Assembly: GCF_902806685.2 (NCBI RefSeq)
Contig: NC_048555.1
Coordinates: forward strand, 3,720,001 to 3,784,000
Direction of reading: 5' to 3'
Source of the DNA: Maniola hyperantus
Taxonomy: Eukaryota; Arthropoda; Insecta; Lepidoptera; Nymphalidae
DNA: 64,000 bases
Each line of letters begins with the position of its first letter. The first letter of the stretch is position 1. A program made the position numbers and the translations under genes. The notes beneath the pieces were generated by a model. It did no database searches. It saw nothing but the letters and a program-made list of their open reading frames with translations, and was not told the origin of the DNA. Shown piece after piece: positions 11,001 to 21,600 of the stretch.

Positions 11001-13226
11001 ACTTCCCTTTAACGACAATCTCGCTTTTATTGCACGTACAAGCTTCGCACCGCTCGCATCGATTGTTGACAGCCTTGTAACCTCGCGCGCATTTTATGCA
11101 TTGGACTTCTTTCATTGGAGATCCGTCAAAGTTTTGAGTTACTAAGTAGATGAAAAAAACATATAATTTATTTTTCACTTTATTTTTATTCAGATACAAG
11201 TTAGTCCTTGCTACAATCTCACCTGGTGGTAAGTGATGAGCATAGATAAAAGAGACGAGGCAGCATTTTTTTAAGCTCTTAGTTTTAAGATGTGATGTGT
11301 GGCACAGTTATGTAAATATACGTCTTTTCTTTCTTTCTTTCTTTTTAAGAAACACATGCCCCTTTAGTTTCTACACGGCATGTACTGGAACGCTAAATCG
11401 CTTGCCGGCACGGCTTTGCCAGGCACAGGGTTGGCCATAGTCTACCACGTGCGGATTAGCAGATTTCACACACCTTTGAGACCTAGCTACCGACAAAGCC
11501 GTACCGCCAAGCGATTTAGCGTTCCGGTACGATGCCGTGTAGAAATCAAAGGTGTATGGATTTAATACAAACTGTCATACTCCTTCCAGGTTAGCCCGCT
11601 TCCATCTTAGACTGCATCATCACTTACCACCAAGTGATATTGCAGTCAAGGGCTAACTTGTATCGGAATAAAAATAAAAAACCCTTCTCTCTCTGGGAGG
11701 AGATTTGTGCTCAGTAGTGAGCCGACGATGGGTTGATCATCATCATCATCATTTTTATCTTACCTGATATATAATCTCGGGGACATTTCCTGCAAGTGAT
11801 CCTCCCAGCAGAGCTTTGGCATCGTCGCGGTACACATGACATTCCATCAGACGTGACTACTTCAGTGATATTGCAAGGCCTGCACCGGGTTGTGCTGATC
11901 GGTATACTATGTTCTTCACAGGAACAGCCGAACCCTTTAAATCACAATTTACAAACTTTAATTTTCTACCTCTCTATTTTTATATTCTACTAGCGACCCG
12001 CCCCAGCTTCGCATGGGTGCAATGTGGATGCTAATGTGGTGTCAGTGAGGAGATAATAGGCGCCGCGGCACAGCCGCCTACGTCTCGGTTTGTTGCGAGT
12101 TAGTTTTAATTTTACGATATTTCATATTATTTTAATTTTGTGATATCTCGTAAGATATTATTCTAAATTAAATTATGTAACGGGCAATTTTGGTCTAAAT
12201 CAAATATTACAAATGATAAACTATTTTATTTTGATAAGAATCAATAGTATGTCAGTTAAAACACCCTCGAAAGTAAGGCTTTGTTTCAGATCACATTTGA
12301 AAACCATAATATCGATTATTGTGAGCCAACCTTAAAAGATACATGTATGCTATTGCTGACTTTTTTGTAGAATTTTTTAAAAGAAACAGTTTCACTTTAA
12401 ATCGTTTTCGTGTAACTTTGACCACTTATGCAGCGCACGCCTTGGAAACTCTCAAATGAGAGGAGATTTTCCGACCTAATTCACATTATTAGAATGTACT
12501 GTGTATGTAGTCTAATTTATAATAATATAATATACCTAGGGCCATTTTTGGCTGCCGCACCAACCCGTGCTTTCGTGATTCCTTTCGTCAAAGGTTGCCT
12601 GGAAGAGATCGCTTTAGCGATAAGGCCGCCTTTGCATGCTACAGCTATTAGATTAAGATTCTATATTGTGTTTTTTCAATGTTTACTTTGTGTTGTGTGC
12701 AATAAAGTGTAAAAATAAACAAATAAATAAATTATTTCAATTTCCCTAGGAATCTCTAATTTTTGAGAATTAGACTACATCTATAAACCTTCTTCTTGAA
12801 TCACTCTATCGATTGGTGAAAACCGCATTAAAATCCGTTGCGTAGTTTAAAAGATCTACGCGGTCATACATACATACAGACAGCGGAAGGCGACTTTATT
12901 TTATACTATGTAGAGATTTTTTATTTCACTCTAGGTATAAATAAGTAGGTATACTTCTCAACTACAGTGCGACAAGGCTATCTTGGCGCGTGGCGAAAAT
13001 CAGAACAAACGTTGCCGTCAAGTGTCCCCTTTGTTCTTGTTTGAATATTTTGCTGTAAAAACCTCAATAAACTAATCAACTTACCATCTCCAGATGTCAC
13101 TAACGACGCATTAGCAGCGCAAGCCAGACAATCCATCAAACTCGGCTCATAGTACAGGCCCCGCTCACAGCTGCCGGCCAATCTATAACTATTCACACCG
13201 CTCAACAAGAACAAGACTAACAACAT
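552..13226 (-). CDS. Tmem67: meckelin (TMEM67), 16 exons, 3' end outside window
   Basis: Meckelin is a membrane protein of the ciliary transition zone, with a cysteine-rich extracellular part and a multi-pass membrane part. Exons in order of transcription: 13085-13226, 11764-11934, 10900-11141, 10293-10410, 9126-9190, 7933-8057, 6020-6167, 4838-4972, 4185-4310, 3876-3963, 3676-3803, 3288-3511, 2554-2631, 2169-2197, 1399-1466 and 552-700. All phases join without a stop and give about 678 residues. The ATG at 13226 is chosen because the in-frame codons before it contain no ATG; it opens a signal peptide. Family marks are DIFFLDW (IDVFFIDW in vertebrates), WKSDLLAREW (WRTYFVANEW), RFVIDKLVE (RFIEDKIRQ) and ERTMMEKLLDVEFV. 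The final membrane segment and C-terminus are not seen. Even with about 55 more residues it would be far shorter than the roughly 995 of vertebrate meckelin. The acceptors at 11934 and 3511 and the donor at 552 are the least certain borders. Confidence 0.9.
858..1128 (+). repeat. dispersed repeat 'E' with internal (CTGT)n
   Basis: The copy runs from AGGGTTCCGTACCCAAAAG through a (CTGT)n microsatellite (about 911-990) to the ACTTGACCGGTTTTTAT tail. Other copies: 2687-3112 and 30372-30822 (plus), and 3155-3275, 19805-20055, 33238-33425, 38738-38855 and 46468-46800 (minus). The CTGT tract sits at the same place in several copies, so it travels with the element. Open frames read across CTGT are artefacts of the repeat. 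Confidence 0.8.
1140..1345 (+). repeat. dispersed repeat 'D' (CGCGGACGAAGTC end)
   Basis: This unit begins with GACTGACTGACTGATCTATC, has a middle GGCATGCAGATAGCTATTA and ends near GTCCACGCGGACGAAGTC. Near copies occur at 1545-1705, 3994-4168, 8185-8360 (opposite strand) and 53510-53725. Looser relatives lie at 5540-5800, 6600-6740, 10470-10720, 46870-46985, 50190-50400, 52430-52835 and 62330-62480. No coding sequence is visible, so the copies are non-autonomous. I cannot assign a superfamily. Confidence 0.75.
1710..2012 (-). repeat. tRNA-derived SINE
   Basis: Read on the minus strand, the element starts with a tRNA-like head: an A-box-like CTGGCGCAGTGGTAAGCGC and a B box GGTTCGATTCC. A body follows that ends near GGGCTAACTTGTATCTGG. 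Other copies: 31410-31640 and 39331-39650 (minus), 42330-42520 continued at 43413-43513 (plus, split by an LTR element), and fragments at 11186-11245, 11352-11440 and 11482-11668. I recognise it as a common lepidopteran SINE type but do not assign a family name. Confidence 0.85.
2311..2501. mobile_element. MITE family B, copy 1
   Basis: Long inverted ends start ACAGTACGCGGCAGAAAGT and continue into ACATCGACCTTTAGAA; the right end mirrors this with small changes. Other copies: 53851-53962, 61000-61174 and a worn copy at about 24395-24525. All share an inner GACAGAGACAATGCTCTAC block. The outermost bases ACAGTACGCG are shared with MITE family A, suggesting the same transposase mobilised both. 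Confidence 0.85.
4365..4550 (-). repeat. LINE 3' fragment (RTE-like tail)
   Basis: The stretch contains the common lepidopteran LINE 3' end GACGTCCACTGCTGGACATA, here mutated, with ACTCGTTTGATGTCGTCTG. Related pieces lie at 5820-5965, 6415-6545 (with a CAT-repeat tail), 23930-24085 (plus) and 51500-51570 plus 51740-51845 (plus, split by about 170 bp of other DNA). Translated on the coding strand the better copies give GRPPIRWTDEIKRVAG, the usual C-terminal stretch of RTE-clade reverse transcriptase proteins. All are dead fragments. Confidence 0.7.
9126..13226 (-). CDS. Tmem67: meckelin exons 1-5: signal peptide and cysteine-rich ectodomain
   Basis: The signal sequence (MLLVLFLLSGVNS) is followed by cysteine pairs such as CLAC, CSC, CRPC, CRKC, CIKC and CERCEAC. 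This is the EGF-like cysteine-rich pattern at the start of meckelin, proposed in the family to bind Wnt-type ligands. Exon 4 (10293-10410) matches the vertebrate segment with ACWVYANLTSCQALGN: it reads DIRACRALASSCVRNFY. The vertebrate stretch with WRQNLPWLFY has no clear counterpart here. Either it is lost or a small phase 1-1 exon between 9191 and 10292 was missed. The donor of exon 5 is the strong GTGAGT at 9125, not the nearer weak GTCAAG. Confidence 0.82.
10128..10204 (+). repeat. tRNA-like element, copy 1 (not a standard tRNA gene)
   Basis: A tRNA-like block with A-box-like GTGGCCGAATGG and B box GGTTCGATTCC is closed by an acceptor-like stem (CGAGACCG with CGGTCACG, one mismatch). It is embedded in a longer repeat: the flanks CATACATATCAC upstream and TTTTTGATATGTATTTAAA downstream recur around the copy at 26400-26482. 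Shared flanks and the mismatched stem argue for a mobile tRNA-derived repeat, not a working tRNA gene. I could not settle an anticodon. Confidence 0.65.
11360..11552. repeat. head-to-head SINE fragments forming a large hairpin
   Basis: A SINE segment at 11360-11420 (core ACGCTAAATCGCTTG) faces an inverted copy at 11492-11552 (core CAAGCGATTTAGCGTTCC), separated by about 70 bp. The arms would pair over roughly 60 bp with a few mismatches. A short (TTTC)n tract precedes it at about 11326-11343. Confidence 0.75.
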
Positions 13227-14966
13227 TGTTTGCAAAGTTCCCAACTTCACGAGATCTTCATAAGTTTGATACAGATAGTTCTGGAAGATAGAATTTTAAC
13301 TTAATTCTTACATACTGATCATTAACTTTATCGATAAAGCACAGATATCTCTACCTAACACTTGAGTAATTCAAAACATCATTTCAAGATTTCAATATCA
13401 ATTTTACGAGTCTTGTTAAATTCCTTACTTACAGGTTTAATTCTAATGCTCTATTTATTTTGTAATATAGGTACAGTGCAAAGTAGGTACCTACCTACCT
13501 GCTTATTATTTATCAGTTTCTCTATTGGCTGAGAAGTTATTTAAGTTTTGACAATCCTTTTTGATTATTGCTATTGCTTTACCAAAATTGGCACCATTAC
13601 AGTAGCTATAACTTAATATTATTACATTTAACACATTAGAACAAAACTTTATACATCACAGTGATCTAGTCGAATATATATCTGATATTCTTAGCTCGGA
13701 AAATGGTATTATTCACGTACGAAATAAACGTGTAATACATCAGAAAGAGCACGAAAGATCCATAACAAACGTAATAACATGGCTATTGGCATGGGAAGTC
13801 GCTTGTTTACGTAATTTCTAACTGCGGGTTGCTTGGTAACATACATTGAGTTCAATATACCAGGATCAAACCTCGTAATAATATATTTCATCAAATCACC
13901 CCTATCTAAGTTCCTAACCGTTGTGAGTAACTGAATTTACAATGATGATTCATTTCCATAAACAGACTATTCAATGATCAATGATCGATGTTTACATTGT
14001 CGTACAAGTTGTCGTAGAAAAACTTATTTGGCATATTTTCATGAAACATGTACTAACTGCTAAGTTAATAAAGAGTTTAAAGTACATAAATTTAATCTCG
14101 TTACATTACTGTAAAATCATATTATGATGTAAAAGATAACGATATTAATGGCAAAGTAATATCTGTGTAAGTGAAAAGCACGATTGAGTCCCTTTGTACT
14201 CTGCTATTTTGTACACAAATTATTACAGTCTCTAGTAAAATGGCAACTCTATGGTAATATGGTAATTCCCTGGTAACATATTATGAATAGGGGAGAAAGA
14301 CAAATGTAACAAAACGTGAATTGATATAATCTTGAGAATTTACCCCTTAATACCTACGTGTTTGCGTATTAAGGGGTAAATTTTGAATTTCTTACAAAAT
14401 TGAAAAGTAATATGATTTCTTAGTGAGTTTCGATTTTTTATTTAAAAACATTACCCTTCTTCTGGTATAGTCGGGTAAAAAAGAAAATTTCAATAAGGAC
14501 TTACCGCATATGCTTACCGACATTTGTATTTGTTTTCTTTGTTTATTGGGGAGGAATCTGCTAAACAGATTTAATTGAAGTTTTCTTTGTGTATAACGTG
14601 AGGTTTGTTTTATTAAAATTAATATAATAATAACGAATATCATTATTACTATTAATTGTACAGTAAAAGAATAAGCTCACCGAATAAACTACTAAGTACT
14701 AAGTATACCTATTTTGCTTTAAATAATAATAATTTATTCTCATAATCAGCTTAAATCAGTAGAGCAAACGGTTAGAAATTGTGCAAACTGTTGTTTGCAT
14801 CCATTAACTTTTAAAGTGAAATGGGACAACAAAAGCTATTTCGAAAACAAAGCTTGATTAATAAGTTCTTCTAATGCATTTGCAATGTCGCGTTTGGGTT
14901 TTCATCAAATCGACTGCAATTTCCCGATAGTAAATACCTACAGTACAAATCGGAATCTTATAGGCC
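13227..14966. other. intergenic region between meckelin and ionotropic receptor
   Basis: The 5' ends of the two divergent genes face each other here, so both promoters should lie in this stretch. I see AT-rich unique sequence, no convincing gene, and a perfect 17-bp inverted repeat at 14337-14353 and 14366-14382. No TATA box could be assigned with confidence. Confidence 0.5.
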
Positions 14967-16805
14967 ATGGTCTCTCTTAATTTTAAAGGCTACGTAATTT
15001 TCTTGTTTGTTAATTCCATTAACACGCAACTTATTCATCAAGATGACGAAAATGTAAAACATGATCGTATAATAGAAACTGCAATTGAGATCGCAAATCA
15101 AAATTTTAATTTCAGAATACCGACTGCTATCGTATCGAAGGATGTTGAAGAAGCTATTGTGAGTAAATTCATTAAGTCGTTCGGCGGAACAGTGCTCATG
15201 GAAAAAAAAGACGGATTCCAACCTAAACAAGTTGTTCTCATAATAGAGTCATACTTTTCTTTGATTAGAATGTTGGGACAGCTGAAACCGGATTTAAAAG
15301 GAAGAACTTTTCTTCACAGTGGGGCATATTATCTGATCGTCCTTTTGTCTTATCCGCATAGATTGGAACGCATTAACAGCTTTCTTTGGAGCTACTACGC
15401 CACGAATGTTGTAATTATTGTCTCTAACAAAAACGAAAATATAGCACTTTATACTTACTTTCCATACAAAAATCCGTTGAGTTGTCAGAATTTAGAGCCC
15501 AGTCTAGTTGGATTCTGGAATGACAAGGGAATTCTTTATAAGAATCTCTTTCCGGACAAAATGGGAAACATGCAAGGCTGTCCTCTCTATATTTCTACTA
15601 ATAAAAACTACCATCCAGCAACAGAACAGAAAATCCCACTAGAAATTATTAAGAAAACAATAGTAAGATTGTTTAGAAACGCAATCAATTTTACACCAAT
15701 AATATCGACCAGAGATTTTCTTAGCATAGATTCCGATGGATCTAAAAACTGGTCTAGTACTTTGAAAGATGTATTGACGGGAACTTCGAATATTTCAATG
15801 TGTAGTATTTCACCAGGAATGGAAAGAGCCGGAATTTTGGACTACTCGATACCCTATTTTAGAATAAGTTTAGCGTGGCTGGCACCACCTCTACGACCTG
15901 AACCTATATGGTGGCGACTTCTTTCTCCGTTAAATGGATACCTGTGGCTCGTACTTTTATTTGTTATTCTTATGGTCAAATTAATACCGTTTATGATGAA
16001 AATCGGATGCGTTAAAAAATTCTGCTATCAAAATTTTAAAAACGCAGATAAATTACATGGAGTTGTGATGAGAATTTGGGGTGTATTGATGGGACAACCG
16101 ATACGGGTCGAGCCAAAACGTTTCAGGGACTTTTATATCCTAGCGCTTTGGATATGGTTCACATTTGTTGTAAGAAGCGCTTATCAAAGTGTCCTTATTG
16201 GGGCATTAAAATCTAAGGTGACTGTCGGGAAATTTCGTGACTTAAAAGAGGCAGTCAGTGAGGGATATCAATTCGGTGGAAGGGCAGGTGTTTTGGATCA
16301 CTTTGACTATGACCCTTACGTACGGGATAATTTCGTGGTAGTACCCGAAAATGAGTTCGACGACTTATTTCGTGATGTACTAGAAGGCAAGAAAAAATTC
16401 ATATTTGCCATATCTTTGGAATATGTGTTTGCTTATTGTATGTCGCAAGGAATAAATGATGATGAATGTGGCTACGTACTTCCTGATTCAATAATGACCA
16501 TCCCGTTAGTGATTTGGATGAGGAAAAATTCTACATTTAAGAGGCCATTGTCGGTTTGGCTGATACGTCTCATAGAAAGCGGTCTAATAGATAAAGACAT
16601 ATTGAAAGTGCCCGTAATCAATACATTGATAACAACAGATTGTAGTCCACTGACTCTTGACCAAATTTCCAGTTGTATGCTATGTCTACTACTTGGATAC
16701 GTATTGTCTACTATTGTTTTTATAATTGAGATAGTAAAGCGTAAAACAAAACAAATGAAAGTGGTGGGTTGTAATATTATGTTTATGAAGTTTGACAAGA
16801 ATTAG
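14967..16805 (+). CDS. intronless divergent ionotropic receptor (IR)
   Basis: The frame encodes a 612-residue ligand-gated channel of the insect ionotropic receptor family, the variant glutamate receptors used in chemosensory neurons. It has a signal-like start (MVSLNFKGYVIFLFVNS), an N-terminal domain, then LDYSIPYFRISLAWLAPP, the conserved lead-in to the first membrane segment. Helix M1 is about 324-344, the pore loop about 366-378 (GVLMGQP), M2 about 388-412 (FTFVVRSAYQSVLIGAL), and M3 about 567-590. The usual glutamate-binding residues are not obvious, as in divergent IRs. The ATG at 14967 (GCCATGG) precedes the signal peptide. The gene is complete and uninterrupted, like the intronless lepidopteran IR clades (IR7d, IR60a and IR100 types); I cannot choose among them from sequence alone. 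AATAAA at 16875 probably ends the transcript. Confidence 0.9.
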   Translation: MVSLNFKGYVIFLFVNSINTQLIHQDDENVKHDRIIETAIEIANQNFNFRIPTAIVSKDVEEAIVSKFIKSFGGTVLMEKKDGFQPKQVVLIIESYFSLIRMLGQLKPDLKGRTFLHSGAYYLIVLLSYPHRLERINSFLWSYYATNVVIIVSNKNENIALYTYFPYKNPLSCQNLEPSLVGFWNDKGILYKNLFPDKMGNMQGCPLYISTNKNYHPATEQKIPLEIIKKTIVRLFRNAINFTPIISTRDFLSIDSDGSKNWSSTLKDVLTGTSNISMCSISPGMERAGILDYSIPYFRISLAWLAPPLRPEPIWWRLLSPLNGYLWLVLLFVILMVKLIPFMMKIGCVKKFCYQNFKNADKLHGVVMRIWGVLMGQPIRVEPKRFRDFYILALWIWFTFVVRSAYQSVLIGALKSKVTVGKFRDLKEAVSEGYQFGGRAGVLDHFDYDPYVRDNFVVVPENEFDDLFRDVLEGKKKFIFAISLEYVFAYCMSQGINDDECGYVLPDSIMTIPLVIWMRKNSTFKRPLSVWLIRLIESGLIDKDILKVPVINTLITTDCSPLTLDQISSCMLCLLLGYVLSTIVFIIEIVKRKTKQMKVVGCNIMFMKFDKN

Positions 16806-16874
16806 ATCAGTTGTTACTTGTAGACTTTACTCGTAATCTATTGAAGGAAGTAGTAGAAGTCTACTGGATAAAGC

Positions 16875-16880
16875 AATAAA
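16875..16880 (+). terminator. candidate polyadenylation signal of the IR gene
   Basis: AATAAA lies 70 bp after the IR stop codon, a usual distance for a short insect 3' UTR. Confidence 0.5.
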
Positions 16881-16982
16881 AAATTGTCATACGCTACTAC
16901 TAATAATTTTACGCGATGGTATTCTGAGACTTTATCAAGATGATGAAATAAATTAACTACAACAAAATCGTAAATAGTAATT

Positions 16983-18676
16983 TTTATTCCACATTCATCT
17001 ACTTATCATATAACATTTATTTTTCTAAAATATTATGATTAATAGTTCAGAGTACCTACTTAATTGACAAAAATAATGATTTTCTATGTTTATTTTCACA
17101 ATATGTAAAAATGTCTGTAACGTTATAATAACACAATATTTTTTATGCAGTTAACAAATAGTATAATATATTTGTAAAGGGGTCTAATAATACATTTCAG
17201 TACATTTATACAAAAATATTCATTAAAATATGGCATTATAACAATATCGTTGAATATTTGGATATATTATTTGGTAACTCTATCTATACAAAAATATAAA
17301 GTTTTTACTACAACATCGACAATGCTCACATTCATGACCAAGTCAGACTTGTTTATTTCCTAACTAAATTGTCTTCGCCCAATTGAAGGTAGGTAACAAA
17401 AGGGTTCTGGCGAATACGGCTACTTAATATTTGAGAGAGATAAAGTCCGAACTTACATCCTGTGAAGTTCGCCGCTAAATTATTACTCAAACTAGCTTCG
17501 CTAACTTTTGATGCTATTTTTAAAACATAAGACGTCTCTGTCATCCTTTTCATTTCGTATGACCTCTTAGTTACAAGTGTCCTTTTAAGAGGCCAGAACA
17601 AAGTAATTTAGAGAATGATAGATTAATTCACTCTAGTGTACCGACCAAGAGATGGCAATAAAATAAATATTTTAACTTAATTATTTATTTTGAATGAAGA
17701 ATTTATTTAAATGAAGATAGAAATACAACAAAAAAACAATATTAAAATACTTAATATAAAATAATAATTTTTAACAAAATTAAATTAGTAATATAAATGA
17801 TAAAATTAGTAGGTATAAAAAGTACGATCGCAAAACAGACCAATCGTTTAGTCCTTCGTATTACCAGATCTAGGACTTTCCCAGCTATTCATTCTTTTCT
17901 TTATATTCAGTGCCGGACTAATAAACGTTGCTCTCTAAAGATTAATTGATAGCATTCGTGCTCTCAGGCCGTAAAATGTTAATTTTATCGTTGGATCTAA
18001 CTAGGTCTCTTATTTCGAAGCACAAGCAGTGTCGTTAGGTTTTTAATTAACGCAGCTTTTAACGAAGATAACGCACCAGGATTATGCACATAGTAAGAAA
18101 TTAAGTCATCTAAAGGTAGGCTTTAAAGGACCGCGATTCGCGACAGCGACACGCAACACTCTGCTTTGTATACTTACTGTCTGTTTACAACGACCCTTAT
18201 ACTTTTAAATATTTATCGGAAGCTCTAACTCTATTTGATATACTTTGTAGTACTTTCGCCATTTACACTTACTTTTTATTTGCTTAAATATTACTATTTT
18301 TAAAAAACATTAAAAATCAATCAGAATTCAATATACGCAGTTTAAAAATTTAATCAAGTTTCTTTAAATATTTGTAAAAAATAGCAATAATTTGGTCAAA
18401 ATATAAATAAGTAAATAGTCTACAGGTGTCTACAAAATACTTTTTAACTTTATTAAAAAATCGAATTGCACATTTAAAGCAACAACCTCCAAAATCTTTC
18501 CTGTATTCACCCTTAAAAAATTTATGGTAGCTAAAATAGTCGTGTATAGGCGGCCAAGTGCTTTACAATTACAGAACCAAATAACTATCATAGAATATAA
18601 TACTAGAATGTAATAGGGATTAATTTATAGGTATATCTGAAATCTGAATACATTTTAAAATAAGATGATCTCGTTC
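16983..18676 (-). other. probable 3' UTR of the guanylyl cyclase gene
   Basis: This AT-rich stretch follows the cyclase stop codon and has almost none of the dispersed repeats seen elsewhere. A minus-strand AATAAA at 16983-16988 is a candidate end; several others are possible. An 82-codon minus-strand frame at 17353-17601 has no family features and is not annotated as a gene. Confidence 0.4.
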
Positions 18677-21600
18677 TTAGGCAGCTATAGTTGGTGGATC
18701 CACCACTAAATAAGGAGTATGTATGGTCATAGTGGTTTGTGGTAACGCAGTGAAGAGTATCGGGTATTGAGGTGGCGGCTGAGGACTCGGAGCCAGAAGT
18801 CGAGCCTCAGGCTCCGAGCAGTGAAGAAGCCAGTGTGAGAGCATGCGACCGCGTCCCTTCAGTTCCACTTCTCCACGTCTTTCGACTACGAAGGTACCCC
18901 ATTGATCCAAAAGAGCTCGTGTGTTCTCGCTTAGATGAATCCTTAGTGCTAGAAAGGAAAATAAATAAGGTCCTACTTAAATTTAATCATATTGGTACAG
19001 TTGGCTGGTAAAAAGAGCTGTGGTGGGGAAACTGTGCATTGGTACTGTTCTTTCATACTTCGCGTAAAACGAAAAGTCAAAGATAAAGCCTTTTATTCAA
19101 TAGTATCTAGATCATACCCGTGACTTCGACCTTCGTCCATGTGGATTTAGGTTTTTAAAAATCCTGTGGGAATTCTGATCGACAATTAACGAATTTGACA
19201 AATAAATTATTGGTGACTTAATGGTGATGATTGATTACGTAAAATTAAATCTAAAGGTGCAAGGGTTCCAAAAGCATATTTGAATGAAACCTTTGGTTAG
19301 AAAATTGACTGATGAACCAATCGCTTGGCAAAACAAATACCTACCTACCCCCGCCGTCATGTTCTTGCTTCGTACCTCCAAATAGATAATAGAAGTTTAT
19401 GCTCATAATTCTTTTTTGGTGCCACCAACTGTTCTTAAGTTACTATATTTGAAACATAACATGTATCTAATTTTAGTTCATTCCTCTTATTCAATCAAAA
19501 CTGGTATGAAAATCTTAACCTAAAATATTCACGATCCAATTATTTCTCCTCAGCTTTAATTACTGTACGCAAATTCATAGAAGCTATCCTAAATAAATAA
19601 TTATTTAATTATAACTTACACACGTTTTAAGCACATAAATAACGTAACATCCTTATCAGAGAAGGAACCTTTGATACGGTTTAACAAGCTTTCATGTGAT
19701 TCAATGATTTCTCAGAAACACGTCATAAGCAAAACATGTCAAGTAAATAAATTCTTAAAAGCTCGTAAATACTAATTATTAGATAATGAACACGTTTTGT
19801 TTTTTTTGTGATGTAACCACAAATTCACAGTTGTCGGATTTCTTCCTTTTCTTGAGTTATAAAGACCTACCTTCTTGCCTTTCATGATTCTAGGTCATCG
19901 GGAAGTACCCTCTAGGGCTTTCTTGACAGACACGACATACAAGCAGACACAGACGGATAGACGGACAGACATAAAGACAGTTAGACTGACAGACAGACAA
20001 CGAAGTGATCCTATAAGGATTCCTTTTTTCCTTTTGAGGTACGGAAACCTAAAAATAAAATAAAAACCTACTTTTACTATAGTCACTTACGTTGTCCAGT
20101 AGATTCCATCCTGCTTGCAGTGTTGACAGTGTCACCAAACAGACAGTAGTGCGGCATCTTGACTCCAACCACTCCTGCGCATACCGGTCCCGAGTGTACC
20201 CCTACACGCACCTATATGTGTATGGAAGCAATATAAAAATTTAACAATCCAATAGGATCTCTTATCACTTCTTAAAAAACATCACACTTAAATAAAATCC
20301 ATGTCAAATAACAAGATTTCTCTTATTTTAACGTTTAAACTATCGTGAATGATATCCATAAACATAAACCAGACTTCTGAACAAACTATTGATTACTTTA
20401 CGTACAACTCATGTACATTAAAGAAAAAGGAGCCACAAAGGCAACCTTGATCAACACAGCTTTTTTGCAATAAATTCTTGAAAAGCAAATCACCGATTCA
20501 AGGAAAAAGAAAATTGATCCTTTAGCCAACGGTATTAAAACTCAGTTTTACTGTGGTTTTACTAACCTCAAGTCGATGTGTGGGTCGATGTTTGACTACA
20601 AACGTTCGGACTGCTTCCACTACAGCTAGTGCCATCAGACATATTTCTCTGGCATGCAAATCACCGTTACGTTCTGGCAACCCTGATACTACCATATACG
20701 CGTCGCCAATCGTCTCCACCTTGGATCAAAGTGCAATAAAATTAAAAGGCTGACGTTACTTTTCCCTATATTTTCCCTGTACCCTCGCTACTGGGAAGCG
20801 AGAGAAAAATCCTCCATATGTTAATTAATTTTTTATGTAGGTCTATGGTCTATGTATGGTATTTTAAGTTTTATTTTTTATATTGTTAGGTAATATTGTA
20901 TATTGTGTGTTTTATTGTACCTATCTATTGTATTTTTCTGGACTATTGTTTTATTTTTTGAAATAAGTTTTTTTGTGTGTTGTTTCGGATTGACTATGCT
21001 GCGTAGGCCCTACTGGCCGCTACAGCGTCACCGGGGGGGTTGGCGAGCGCGAAGCTCCGCCTGGGAGTGAGCCCTAGGGCTCGAAGAAATAATTCGAGAG
21101 GTCGGGGGGCAACGTCCTCCTAAGGGCGCCTCCTGTGAGGCTCGGACCACGGCTTAGGATGACGTTGGGATGGGTGGAGTTGTTGGACTACTGGTTAGTC
21201 CGTACGCCCCCGAGGCCGTGGCGTGAGTCCACGTCCGGGTGACGTTAGAAATCGGGGACCTCGTCTTCGCCGGCGAAGACGCTGTGATGAGGTTGTATTG
21301 TGTAGCCCTACAAGATAGGGAGCATTGTCGGTCATGATTTTATCGTCGGGATCGTTAAGGACGTGCTTAGGGCGTCTTTTATCGGGGGGGGGGGGGGGTT
21401 TGAAATAAGGCATTCTGCAATGTTAAGACGTATTGACAGTCAAACCCAAATTCGAATTAATAGTATTGTGAGTACCTATTTTGGATGGATGTATGAGTAC
21501 GTCACAGTATAGTTTGCGACAGATCGACATGGCAATCGGGGTATGAGGAATATAAGATGATTTTGAAATTGTTATAAAAAAAAACGCGTCAGATAATAAT

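Noticed and set aside
13085..13250. Meckelin start at 13250
   Set aside because: The codon at 13250 is GTG; the first in-frame ATG is at 13226 and directly opens the signal peptide.
17353..17601. 82-codon minus frame
   Set aside because: No domain, signal peptide or splice context; it lies in the likely 3' UTR of the cyclase gene.
18772..19011. 79-codon plus frame
   Set aside because: It is antisense to the last cyclase exon, which has the clear family match.
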